Shown: positions 25,690-37,385 of the stretch, piece after piece
Layout: each line of letters opens with the position of its first letter
Position numbering within the stretch: position 1 is the stretch's first letter
Origin: Macrostomum hystrix
Lineage: Eukaryota; Platyhelminthes; Macrostomidae
Direction: 5' to 3'
DNA: 64,000 nucleotides
NCBI GenBank assembly: GCA_950097015.1
Contig: CATNEN010000003.1
Location: forward strand, 1,116,001-1,180,000
Notes under the pieces: model-generated
The model's input: the letters and a program-made list of their open reading frames with translations, nothing else
Databases searched by the model: none
What the model was told of the DNA's origin: nothing
Program-made: the position numbers and the translations under genes

Positions 25690-27520
25690 CTACACTCTGC
25701 TCTCCATCCTATTATCTCCGTCAAATAATTGTTCTTCAGCATCAGAATGGGCACTTTTTGCCTGTCCGCCGTCTGGTATCGTCTCCCGGAGCTGAACACT
25801 TCTCCTTTGATGGCTTCGACACAAAAACTTGACAATGAAAAATACAAGGACAGCATTGCAGAGTGCGAATAGAACCAAGACAGGGACGAGTATTTCTAGG
25901 CGCAGTCGTCCCACCGGGACCTCGCGCGGGGCCAACAGTGACGCGAGTTGCTGGGCGCGCCAATCACTGCAGCTCTCCCACTGCGGCAGGTCTGTGCTCG
26001 GCTTCTCAGGGAAGCTCATCAGGGACGGCATCGGCTGGCTGCAGTCGTCAAAGTCTAGAACTACAGATTGGAGCTTGTCGACTCTGAGAGACACGCAGAC
26101 GCCTGGTCGACTGACAGCTCTGGAGTCAAACGGAACACGCGGTGAAATGATGTTTGTCGCTTCTTTCGTTTCCTTATGCCTACATCTTGGAAGACTGGAT
26201 CGGGGATTTTCTAAACAGATCACTCTCCTGCCATCTGAGCTGTCGTTTCAGTACGATTAGTTCACTTCTCTTTACTCAACAATGAAATAGTTCAGGTATC
26301 TATCTATATACTCGGACCAGTAGGATGAATAGTGACGTACCTGATGTCATTGAGACCGGAGAAATTCATCAGCTGACAGCCACTGCGTGCGCGTACGATG
26401 GAGAGAATTGTGCCATCGACTCTCCTGCGGAACATGCCGACACGTACAGGTTGACTCAGGTTGAGTGGCGGTTTGTAGAGATACGAAAATTTCCTGACCG
26501 CATCTGACATGTTTTAAAGAGTAAATCGTTTCAGTTAGCCCATGGCACAGTTTGAATGCGCATTTAATTGTGAAATCAACACTCACTGGAAGAAACGAAC
26601 TCTTTTATCTCGTCGAAGCTGGTGAAGCTGCCCAGCTGCGCGTCTCCACCGACGCTAGACATGACTTCCGTTAAATTCTGGAGCACTTGGCTGACAGCGT
26701 AACAGTTGCCTCGGAATTTGAGCATGGTTCGACTGCACAATGGTCCATGCGGCATTACCGCTTTTAAGCTGACTGACTGTGTGGCTAGATCAGCACTCTG
26801 GCTGATAAAGCCATCTTTCTCCTTTTTCAGTGCGACTTCAACTGTCATTTGGCTAAATAAAATAGATTTTAGGAATGAATTGCATCTCCATGTTAAATGG
26901 AAAACTAATTTGAGGCAAAAACTATATACTTACCTATCTGTCACGGGAAGCACTCGAAACATTCCAGGAAAAGCCCGCTGCCAAGACGTCGAGCCCGTCG
27001 TCACTGTTGAGAAAAAGAGAAGAAATATTTCTGGAGAATGCCTCTTGTCGCGCATACAAGTTGATATTCTTCAGGAACTCACCATCACCGGCTGGTTTGG
27101 CGAGCTTATACTCAAGTGTAGTCGCTTCCGAGCCTGCCATGTTCGGGATGCCTTGAAGAAGCAACTGCCTGGACTCATTGAGGCCATCAAATGTGAGCTG
27201 CCATTCGCTGCAATCTACTGCGGGCAGCTCATCAGGTGTAGATGGTATCAGCAGCTCTTCCGTGAAGCCTGATGCTACCATTCCAATATGTTTCACTGAG
27301 TGTCCTGACTCACAGTAGTGTCTGCCCGCGTGTGAACTGGAGTGGTAATTCAAACCCGAAGCTAAAAACTCCCCATTGAACAAATCACCTAGCTGAAATC
27401 AGAATTTAAATAGGTTCCAAATTCTCACCGACAAAAAAGTAGAACCAGCGCCAATAACATTGCTAATACTATTTTTCCTGTAGGCCTTCTCCGAGCTGTT
27501 CTAAGCAGTGCCAGAGTCAT
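25690..27520 (-). CDS. Receptor-like gene A5: CUB-like, C-type-lectin-like, single-pass membrane protein
   Basis: Six exons join in phase: 27429-27520, 27083-27336, 26934-27003, 26587-26852, 26341-26503 and 25690-26119, giving 424 aa. The signal peptide runs through KIVLAMLLALVLLFC. Reading phase picks the acceptor of exon 2 at 27337; the nearer AGs would give stops. The CUB-like exon holds CSEWQLTF. Exon 3 has FPGMFRVLPVTD. The lectin-like part has RGNCYAVS, AQLGSFTS and RVGMF. Exon 6 has VCVSL and DDCSQPMPSLMSFPE. The membrane helix is at about 358-380. The tail is acidic and lacks tyrosine. It is diverged from A3 and A4, so it is an older paralogue. Confidence 0.72.
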
Positions 27521-28396
27521 TTGAATGATCTGTAATTCATTCGAGTCTTCGATTAAAAATAGACAAGCTATGAGCAAAGTAAGCTTGCCAAACTTACCTG
27601 TGCTGGCCGATGAGTGAAGACTAATATGGTTTTCATCGCAGACAGCTTATGGAAGAATTTCAATTGCCAGTTTAGATATGTGTGTTCTAAAAATAGCTAA
27701 CGTCCACGCTCTTCTTGGGCAGACACGGAATGGACGAGTTAAATATACCGCACAAGGAAACCCCGCGGAATTTGCGGGCCAGTCTGAGGCATCGGCAAGA
27801 AATTTCCGAGGATTTCCCAAGGTTTTTTCTAGCTACCTAATATGGAATGAAGCCACTACTGTAAACTACTGTAGATTTAAATTCGGTTTATTAAGTTACA
27901 TTTTCTAGTAGCTCCCGTATAACATAATTCGTTGTAATAAGCAATTCATGTTATGCTGACAGTACTATATGTATCGCTTTTGTATTGAGAAAAGGCAGGA
28001 TTTCTTAGAGCACGCACTGAATTCTAAGTGGCAAATTGGCATTAATACAAGGAAAAAGCCACAAAACTGACTTACAAAATCTGAATAAAAAATTCATAAT
28101 AAATGAGACTAAAATTTGGCTAAGCGACTCGTTCAAATGAAGGAAAAATAATAAGAACATAAAAAACGTATCATAAAAATCGTTACATTCAATGCTAGAC
28201 TTTTTAATTTATTGACGATCATTTTAATGAGTAAATTCTGAAATTTCTGCTGTGCCGTGGTTACTGGCTTTCAGCACTCTCCAGAAATAGATTGTTTACC
28301 TTGCCACGGTTAATTATTAGTAAAAGTTGCTCAGTCTTTGAGCTCCGTGCAATGGCAGCTATGCTACATCTGCAGCCAAAGCATCAGCGCATTATG
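27521..28396. other. Spacer between A5 and B1
   Basis: Contains the A5 upstream region and the B1 3' side. A GC-rich patch near 27755-27810 (CCCCGCGGAATTTGCGGG) resembles the dispersed palindromic motif. No gene is recognised. Confidence 0.35.
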
Positions 28397-31300
28397 TTAT
28401 TGAACCGTGCGCCTGCGATAGGACACAAGTGTGAATCCGTCAGTTTCGAAGTGACCAGCGGGCTCATTAAATATTTCGTCTTCGTCAGTGAGTTCGGCTT
28501 CGCCTGGGTCCTCTGAGTTGCTCTGCTCAACTATATCGGTCAGCGTCACGAAGACTGGCTCCTGGCGTTGAGGCTAGGAGAATCAAAAGAAACGGGAAAC
28601 AACATAAACAAAATAAAGGCGATTTGTTTTATCGAAATTGTAAGAATTTTTACAGCAGCAGTCTGCCGTGTAAACCCCATTCCTATTCCTAATTAAGAAC
28701 TATCCAATAATTATTAGATAAATATAATCATGCAAAATAGTCCAGAACCTATCAGCTGATATCTTCCCTGACAGATTCTGTAAGACTATGAAAAAATGTT
28801 ACCTGCAGCTGATAAGCACCGGGCATGACCATCGTTGACTCGGTGAGGAGCTGACTGCTCAGCGCACCGCTTCCAAAAGCACTGCAGCTGGTTTCAAACT
28901 GGCTGCCCGAATCGACCCCGGGCTGACGCTGGCACTGAGACAGCTTGCGGATGACGACAAACCCAAAGGCAGATAGGACAAATAGCAAGACACTGACGAA
29001 GATCCAGCAATGACCAATCAGTTCTTGAAATTTTCCTTAATTTGATAAACGATCTCCAGTGTCAAGTAAGCATTACTAAGGCATTACTGAGCGTTACAAG
29101 CTCAATATTGCGGTAATGGACTCACTTCTGTGAGGGGGAACTCGAGCCTTCACATCCGGGTACAGCAGGCCGGACTGGTTGACACTGCACTTCACCAGCC
29201 AGTCCTGCTGGTCTATATCTTCTGGGACCCTCAGCCGGTGAGTGCTGTTGAAGCCGTCCTGCTGCAATGGCAGGGAAACGCATTGAGCTTTCATCCTAAG
29301 GCTCAGCAGTGTCGGTTGGAACTCACGCTCAAAAGTTTCAGGTGCGTGAAGTTTTCTTGTCCAGTCGATCGAAGCCAGCAGCTGTGACTGACGTTCCAGT
29401 AGCTGCACCTAAGAGACGACACTCGGACCAGGTGAGATTCACTCAGGCTGATGTTGGTCTGGCAGGGTTCTGGAATTCGGATGTGGAATTACTGCTCAGA
29501 ACACTGCTCAGAACACTGCTCAGAACACTGCTCAGAACACTGCTCAGGACACTGCTCAGGACACTGCTCAGGACACTGCTCAGAACACTGCTCAGGACAC
29601 TGCTCAGAACATTGCTCAAAACACTGCTCAGGACACTGCTCAAAACACTGCTTAGGACACTGCTTAGAACACGGCTCAGAACATTGCTCAGGACACCGCT
29701 CAGAACACTGCTCAGGACACTGCTTAGAACACTGCCTTGGACACTACTTAATAGCTGAAGACTGCTGAAATGAGGCTCGGCATGAGTTTACTCACCACTC
29801 ACTGCTGAAATGTTAAATGCTTCACCGCGCAATGCAACATTTGAATCAGTGCTAATTCGATTCCTCAATCTGGTGCCGCAATTCAAGGTGCCATTCTGCA
29901 TAGCAGCAGAGACGGTGAATGTGAGCTGTGATTTTTGTGTCGCAACAGTTTTATTATGGCTGTTTGCCGTCACAAATATTTGAGTCTAAAATTAGTTGAT
30001 TTTAGTGCATGCAGTTCGAGTTAAACTTTCAGTTTCTGGACCAACTGGTGCCCCAAATGTCAGTTTCTACTCACGAATGCAAACTCACAGAATTGATTTC
30101 CAAATTCCAGGTGGAATTGCCAGAAAAGATGCGGCATTGGTGCAGCTGAGCTGGGTAGCCGAGAAACGAGGTGAAACTCACCGACACAGTGCGGCCTGAC
30201 ACCCACACTGGAGACACCGATAGGCTAGTTCTCATCGGGTTTACTGAAATTGTTGATTAATGTTAAAGGGGACATGCAGCACCTTTTTGCTGGTGAAATC
30301 ATTTTCGGATTTTTGTGTGCTCAATCTCACCGACATTGTTCTCAGCCTATTGTTCTCTCAGTGCTCACAGTCACAGACCATCAGCTGCTCTCACCAACAA
30401 TGCCTATTGTTCTCTCAGTGCTCACAGTCACAGACCATCAGCTGCTCTCACCAACAATGCCTATTGTTCTCTCAGTGCTCACAGTCACAGACCATCAGCT
30501 GCTCTCACCAACAATGCCTATTGTTCTCTCAGTGCTCAGAGCAGGTGAGTCCGCCAGCTCGCAGCTCAGAGTTGCTCCGTGAAGGCCGAAGTTGGCGGTG
30601 AATTGAAAGTCAGCGGGCAGAGTTCCACTCGGACTCAGCTGCAGGGGAGGGGAATTTTAGCTGCAGGAGGCGCCTCAGGAATCGAGTTTGAGACTGGCCT
30701 ACCTGCTGCACTGGCACTGATGAACCGTTCCTCAGAGTGAAGGCGCACCTGACCCGTCCGCTCCGGCAACTCGTCACCGAGAAGCAGACGCCGGCTCCAT
30801 CCTTCAATGCTGACAGGTCAGTGTAAGGACAGCCTGATATTGAGTCATTTCTCACTGCCAGGCTCAGCGGTGCGGAGCGGCCTGAAATCATTCAAATATT
30901 GACAGCCTTTATGAGCAATGCTCCATGCAGATGATGTCTTAAAGACAAAGCTGAGTGATAGTAATGACAACGACCTGTTAAATTGATGCCAGACCAGTCC
31001 ATGGACCCGTTTCTTGCGCTGAGCAAAACGTAGCTAAATGGCTGAGGTGCGAAGGGTGCCAGAAGTTGAAAATTAGGATAAACTGCAAACATAAAGGAAA
31101 TGACCCATCTGCTAAGACTTGTGTGCTTCATACTTTTTTTGTTTCGTTCTTGACTTCACCGAGCTGCCTCCAGCGGTCGCTGCTGCCGAAGGCCTCCCAG
31201 CTGGCGCGGCACGGATCCTCCAGCTGCAGCTCTAGCGGGAGGCTCGCGGCTCCGAGCGCCGACACGAGCGAGCCGCCCGCACCTGCTGCCTGCAACTGGC

Positions 31301-32062
31301 CATCTGCAACACGAGTGCCATGCTGACAGACTGACTGTCTCAGACTGACTGTCTCAGACTGACTGTCTCAGACTGACTGTCTCAGACTGACTGTCTCAGA
31401 CTGACTGTCTCAGCCTGACTGTCTCAGACTGACTGTCTCAGACTGACTGTCTCAGACTGACTGTCTCAGACTGACTGTCTCAGACTGACTGTCTCAGACT
31501 GACTGTCTCAGACTGACTGTTTCAGACTGACTGTCTCAGACTGATTGTCTCAGACTGACTGTCTCAGACTGACTGTCTCAGACTGACTGTCTCAGACTGA
31601 CTGTCTCAGACTGACTGTCTCAAACTGACTGTCTCAGACTGACTGTCTCAGACTGACTGTCTCAGCATCGGTCATGAGAACAAATGAAGGTCGGCGTCAC
31701 TCACCCCAGCCTCGCACGCTCACCCGATCCAGCACCATCGGCTGCCTCAGCTGCATCACAAGCCACCGAGGCCCGGACCGCACAGCAGCTGGGAATTGGT
31801 TTGTCTTCGACCACCCATTCTGCCACCGCTGGCAGTCACCGTCCGGCTGCCAGGTGCGCACAATGTCCGATTGGCTCAGCTGTTTCATAGCTGCATGATT
31901 TTTTGAGGGAGGCTCATTGGCAAAATCTTGTGGCTTGATTAATTACTTCCTCGACTAAATTTGTGCCTCACCTGGGTGTTGTGAGCAGCTGGTTCGGGAG
32001 CTTGATGGCAACATCAAAATAATGATTGTCAGCAGCAGCTGCTGCAACCGTCTTTGACGCAT
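28397..32062 (-). CDS. Receptor-like gene B1: discoidin-like, Ig-like repeats, single-pass membrane protein
   Basis: Twelve exons join in phase: 31972-32062, 31705-31890, 31160-31303, 30975-31082, 30703-30881, 30509-30638, 30089-30243, 29796-29985, 29327-29469, 29126-29261, 28803-29023 and 28397-28573, giving 619 aa. The signal peptide is rich in L and I (LLLTIIILMLP). Exons 2-3 resemble a galactose-binding or F5/8C module (PRWLVMQLRQPMVLDRV). The later exons are Ig-like by their spaced cysteines and beta-strand pattern (HGATLSC, LTFTVSAA...LNC, CSYWNVSHSCWL, VKCSVNQSG). The membrane helix is at about 489-512. The tail is acidic and ends near AGHFETDGFT. It lacks the large cysteine-rich exon that B2 has before the membrane helix. 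Domain assignment is by pattern only. Confidence 0.72.
29490..29752. repeat. 12-bp minisatellite in an intron of B1
   Basis: About 22 copies of CTCAGAACACTG with A/G variants, lying between the exons at 29796-29985 and 29327-29469. It creates long false ORFs in several frames. Confidence 0.9.
30345..30540. repeat. 57-bp tandem repeat that copies the end of B1 exon 6
   Basis: Three and a half copies of a 57-bp unit. Each unit contains GCTCTCACCAACAATGCC, the reverse of an exon end and its GTGAG donor. The outermost copy is the one used in the gene model (exon 30509-30638). Confidence 0.85.
31158..31867. repeat. Block shared nearly identically with B2
   Basis: Exons 2-3 and the intron between them match 52390-52913 almost base for base, whereas other exons of B1 and B2 are strongly diverged. 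Confidence 0.8.
31325..31668. repeat. 14-bp minisatellite in intron 2 of B1
   Basis: About 24 copies of ACTGACTGTCTCAG, very uniform. The B2 counterpart at 52555-52712 has about 11 copies. Confidence 0.95.
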
Positions 32063-32514
32063 ATTTGTTAGCTACTTATCTCTAAGAAGATTATTTTACT
32101 CCAATCCGATCATTTAAGCCACTACGGGATGGATGGGTCTATGCGACTGTGGCATTGATGTTTTCCCAAGTACATACTTTAATAACAGCGCTTAAACAGA
32201 ACTTCCGTTACACAGGTTAGTGTTGTGCGTACAAAATATTTTTGCGAATATTCATCCTGTGAGCGTTAAGTTAAGATCGTGGCTTTGTAAAACAGCTGAC
32301 AGCCAGCATTTGAACCTTCCTACACACCAGGTTCGTGGGTTGGCGCAAACAACGGATTTGATTGGACGATAAGATAATTTTCAGTTTGCAGAGTAACATG
32401 TGGCTCAGTTGCTAGAATTGTATAAAAAAGCATCACTGCCCATCGCCTTAGTCAAAGCAAGAGAAAGCAAGATGTTGCTGGAGAAAATTTTCTTTCAAGA
32501 ATATACAAATATCT
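32063..32514. other. Upstream region of B1
   Basis: Sequence 5' of the B1 start codon, up to the large satellite. It presumably holds the promoter. No clear core element is seen. Confidence 0.3.
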
Positions 32515-35238
32515 CCGTGTCTCATCTCTCCCATGTCTTATCTCTCGCGTGTCTCATCTCTCCCGTGTCTCATCTCTCCCGTGTCTCATCTCTCCCGTGT
32601 CTCATCTCTCGCGTGTCTCATCTCTCCCGTGTCTCATCTCTCCCGTGTCTCATCTCTCCCGTGTCTCATCTCTCCCGTGTCTCATCTCTCCCGTGTCTCA
32701 TCTCTCCCGTGTCTCATCTCTCCCGTGTCTCATCTCTCCCGTGTCTCATCTCTCGCGTGTCTCATCTCTCCCGTGTCTCATCTCTCCCGTGTCTCATCTC
32801 TCCCGTGTCTCGTCTCTCCCGTGTCTCATCTCTCCCGTGTCTCATCTCTCCCGTGTCTCATCTCTCCCGTGTCTTATCTCTCCCCGTGTCTCATCTCTCC
32901 TGTGTCTTATCTCTCCCTTAACTAATCTCTCCCCAATCTTTTCTCTCCCCTATCTCATCTTTTCTGTAACTCATCTCTCCCCTATCTCATCTTTCCTGTA
33001 ACTAATCTCTCCCTTATCTCATCTCTCCCCTGTCTTATCTTTCCTGTAACTCATCACTCCCGTGTATCATCTCTCCCGTGTCTCATCTCTCCTGTGTCTA
33101 ATCTCTCCCGTGTCTCATCTCTCCCGTGTCTCATCTCTCCCGTGTCTCATCTCTCCCGTGTCTCATCTCTCCCGTGTCTCATCTCTCGCGTGTCTCATCT
33201 CTCCCGTGTCTCATCTCTCCCGTGTCTCATCTCTCCCATGTCTTATCTCTCGCGTGTCTCATCTCTCCCGTGTCTCATCTCTCCCGTGTCTCATCTCTCC
33301 CGTGTCTCATCTCTCGCGTGTCTCATCTCTCCCGTGTCTCATCTCTCCCGTGTCTCATCTCTCCCGTGTCTCATCTCTCCCGTGTCTTATCTCTCGCGTG
33401 TCTCATCTCTCCCGTGTCTCATCTCTCCCGTGTCTCATCTCTCCCGTGTCTCATCTCTCGCGTGTCTCATCTCTCCCGTGTCTCATCTCTCCCGTGTCTC
33501 ATCTCTCCCGTGTCTCATCTCTCCCGTGTCTCATCTCTCCCGTGTCTCATCTCTCCCGTGTCTCATCTCTCCCGTGTCTCATCTCTCCCGTGTCTCATCT
33601 CTCCCGTGTCTCATCTCTCCCGTGTCTCATCTCTCGCGTGTCTCATCTCTCCCGTGTCTCATCTCTCCCGTGTCTCATCTCTCCCGTGTCTCGTCTCTCC
33701 CGTGTCTCATCTCTCCCGTGTCTCATCTCTCCCGTGTCTCATCTCTCCCGTGTCTTATCTCTCCCCGTGTCTCATCTCTCCTGTGTCTTATCTCTCCCTT
33801 AACTAATCTCTCCCCAATCTTTTCTCTCCCCTATCTCATCTTTTCTGTAACTCATCTCTCCCCTATCTCATCTTTCCTGTAACTAATCTCTCCCTTATCT
33901 CATCTCTCCCCTGTCTTATCTTTCCTGTAACTCATCACTCCCGTGTATCATCTCTCCCGTGTCTCATCTCTCCTGTGTCTAATCTCTCCCGTGTCTCATC
34001 TCTCCCGTGTCTCATCTCTCCCGTGTCTCATCTCTCCCGTGTCTCATCTCTCCCGTGTCTCATCTCTCGCGTGTCTCATCTCTCCCGTGTCTCATCTCTC
34101 CCGTGTCTCATCTCTCCCATGTCTTATCTCTCGCGTGTCTCATCTCTCCCGTGTCTCATCTCTCCCGTGTCTCATCTCTCCCGTGTCTCATCTCTCGCGT
34201 GTCTCATCTCTCCCGTGTCTCATCTCTCCCGTGTCTCATCTCTCCCGTGTCTCATCTCTCCCGTGTCTCATCTCTCCCGTGTCTCATCTCTCCCGTGTCT
34301 CATCTCTCCCGTGTCTCATCTCTCCCGTGTCTCATCTCTCGCGTGTCTCATCTCTCCCGTGTCTCATCTCTCCCGTGTCTCATCTCTCCCGTGTCTCGTC
34401 TCTCCCGTGTCTCATCTCTCCCGTGTCTCATCTCTCCCGTGTCTCATCTCTCCCGTGTCTTATCTCTCCCCGTGTCTCATCTCTCCTGTGTCATATCTCT
34501 CCCTTAACTAATCTCTCCCCAATCTTTTCTCTCCCCTATCTCATCTTTTCTGTAACTCATCTCTCCCCTATCTCATCTTTCCTGTAACTAATCTCTCCCT
34601 TATCTCATCTCTCCCCTGTCTTATCTTTCCTGTAACTCATCACTCCCGTGTATCATCTCTCCCGTGTCTCATCTCTCCTGTGTCTAATCTCTCCCCTATC
34701 TCATCTCTCCTGTGTTTAATCTCCCCTATCTCATCTCTCCTGTGTCTCATCTCTCCTCTATCTCATCTCTCCTGTGTTTAATCTCTCCCCAATCTCATCT
34801 CTCCCCAATCTCATCTCTCCTCTATCTCATCTCTCCTCTATCTCATCTCTCCCCTATCTCATCTCTCCTGTGTCTCATCTCTCCTGTGTTTAATCTCTCC
34901 CCAATCTCATCTCTCCCCAATCTCATCTCTCCTCTATCTCATCTCTCCCCTATCTCATCTCTCCCTATCTCATCTCTCCCCTATCTCATCTCTCCCCAAT
35001 CTCATCTCTCCCGTATCTCACTCTCCCGTGTCTCATCTGTCTCATCTCTCCAGTGTCTAATCTCTCCCCTATCTCATCTCTCCAGTGTCTAATCTCTCCC
35101 CTATCTCATCTCTCCTGTGTCTAATCTCTTCCCTATCTCATCTCTTCTGTGTCTAATCTCTCCACTATTTCATCTCTCCCCTGTCTCATCTCTCCCCTGT
35201 CTCATCTCTCCCCTGTCTCATCTATCTCATCTCTTCTC
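32515..35238. repeat. Large 16-bp satellite with higher-order structure
   Basis: About 170 copies of a 16-bp unit (CCCGTGTCTCATCTCT). Homogeneous blocks alternate with a variant block that starts CCCTTAACTAATCTCT at 32915, 33796 and 34501. The first two are 881 bp apart and the second and third 705 bp apart, a difference of exactly 11 units. The right end from about 34690 is more degenerate. ORFs through it are artefacts. Confidence 0.95.
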
Positions 35239-36265
35239 TCTCGTCAACTTGGACAGCCATGTTAGCAGTCTCGAGATTGTCCTGGGTTAGCACCGCACAA
35301 TAATGAGTAGAAACAGACTGATGGGGGATCTGACTATCCCTGCAGCCCTGTCATCGATCTATTTTCAATTCAATTGTCTGTTTTGCTGCTTAGTAACTTT
35401 CCTTGACTAACGTCCTTCTTTCTCTTTGAGGGGCTTCGACAGAGCTAAAGATAATTGTATCTAGGATAATATTGAGGATCTATGACCTCAATGACTAAGA
35501 TAAAATGTGGGCTTTACTCTTCATCATTTGGCTTTCCCAAAACCGACCCGAAAAGACAGTTTACACAGCAAGCAGAAGAGACTCAGTTAAAGATTGCAAA
35601 TACAAGCAATACAGATTCTATTTTTAGAATAAGTTTCAGGTCTTATGTGCGTGTGCAGTCTACTATAGATATTGTCGGTGTTCTTCTGTACATTGAGGAA
35701 GAGGAGGGACAGAGCGGGAATCCCCGCAGTAAATGGTCAGGAATTCAGGTCTGCATGTCGCCACACGCGATGTACTTGGGTCGTGGGTGGTGGAGGGAAT
35801 CACCGTTAAGAATTTCTGTGGTGAAACGCCAGTGCTACCACTTACAGTAGAAATATCAGGAACAAAATTAACAAAGTAAAAAAATTAAAAAAACTTTTGT
35901 TTAATTTTTACAAAAAAGCACCACGGAAAAAAGCTTTACGCAATACAAAAGCGCGAAATAAAAGTGCGAAAATTATTTACTGTATATATATCTTTATCAG
36001 TAAAAAACTAATCATTGACCACTAATAAGAACTGAATATACAAACAACTAATGCTTGTTTACACTACAAGGTCTAATAGACTAAAATTTACAAGCAATTT
36101 ATTTACGCATTAATCCGTACATGTTAGATGTCAACTGATACCTTAATATGCATGGCTTATTTACTCTGAAAACATTAATTAAAAAGGCATTTTAGCAATT
36201 AGTTGAAGAAAATTACAAATGAGACCTAAAAGTCAATGGCCTCTTACTCATGCAATGCTTAATTT
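35239..36265. other. Spacer with one unexplained ORF
   Basis: Unique sequence between two satellites. A 122-codon plus-strand ORF at 35482-35850 has no recognised domain, signal peptide or splice context, so I do not call it a gene. Confidence 0.3.
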
Positions 36266-37120
36266 TTCATGGACACAGTCGCACTCGCACTCTCACCATC
36301 TACAGGACAAAATGATTCATGGACACAGTTGCACTCGCACTTTCACCATCTACAGGACAAAATGATTCATGGACACAGTCGCACTCGCACTCTCACCATC
36401 TACAGGACAAAATGATTCATGGACACAGTCGCACTCGCACTCTCACCATCTACAGGACAAAATGATTCATGGACACAGTTGCACTCGCACTCTCACCATC
36501 TACAGGACAAAATGATTCATGGACACAGTCGCACTCGCACTCTCACCATCTACAGGACAAAATGATTCATGGACACAGTCGCACTCGCACTCTCACCATC
36601 TACAGGACAAAATGATTCATGGACACAGTCGCACTCACACTCTCACCATCTACAGGACAAAATGATTCATGGACACAGTCGCACTCGCACTCTCACCATC
36701 TACAGGACAAAATGATTCATGGACACAGTTGCACTCGCACTCTCACCATCTACAGGACAAAATGATTCATGGACACAGTCGCACTCGCACTCTCACCATC
36801 TACAGGACAAAATGATTCATGGACACAGTCGCACTCGCACTCTCACCATCTACAGGACAAAATGATTCATGGACACAGTCGCACTTGCACTCTCACCATC
36901 TACAGGACAAAATGATTCATGGACACAGTCGCACTCGCACTCTCACCATCTACAGGACAAAATGATTCATGGACACAGTCGCACTCGCACTCTCACCATC
37001 TACAGGACAAAATGATTCATGGACACAGTCGCACTCGCACTTTCACCATCTACAGGACAAAATGATTCATGGACACAGTCGCACTCGCACTCTCACTATC
37101 TACAGGACAAAATGATCTCA
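36266..37120. repeat. 50-bp tandem repeat
   Basis: About 17 nearly perfect copies of a 50-bp unit that includes TCATGGACACAGTCGCACTC and ends in GGACAAAATGAT. It lies downstream of A7. Variation is limited to single bases. Confidence 0.95.
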
Positions 37121-37385
37121 ATGGGTCTTCAAATACAATCCTGAAAAAGCATGTAAAGTAAAAAATAGTAGCAAATTAGTATTATACTTACCTACATAGC
37201 ATGGTTGTTGCCAAAATGAAATGATCAAATTGAACTTACAGCTAATGAAGCTGAGATAGCTAAATTAGCGCTGGAGAGAAAACATTAGCGTTTTGCAGTG
37301 ATAAGTGTGAGACGGTCATTTTAACGATATTGCAGAGTGAAGACTTTTGCTGTAGGTTCAAATGATTTTAATGATTAAAAAGTCC

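Noticed and set aside
29309-29768. Leu-Arg-Thr and Cys-Ser-Glu-His repeat proteins
   Set aside because: Read-through of the 12-bp array in a B1 intron.
32400-34590. Very long overlapping plus-strand ORFs rich in Ser, Leu, Val and Pro
   Set aside because: They are read-through of the 16-bp satellite; all three frames stay open with the same repeated peptide.
35482-35850. 122-codon ORF as a gene
   Set aside because: No domain, signal peptide, paralogue or splice support; the length can occur by chance.
36266-37120. CRISPR-like array of 50-bp repeats
   Set aside because: Units are directly adjacent without variable spacers, and the genome is eukaryotic.
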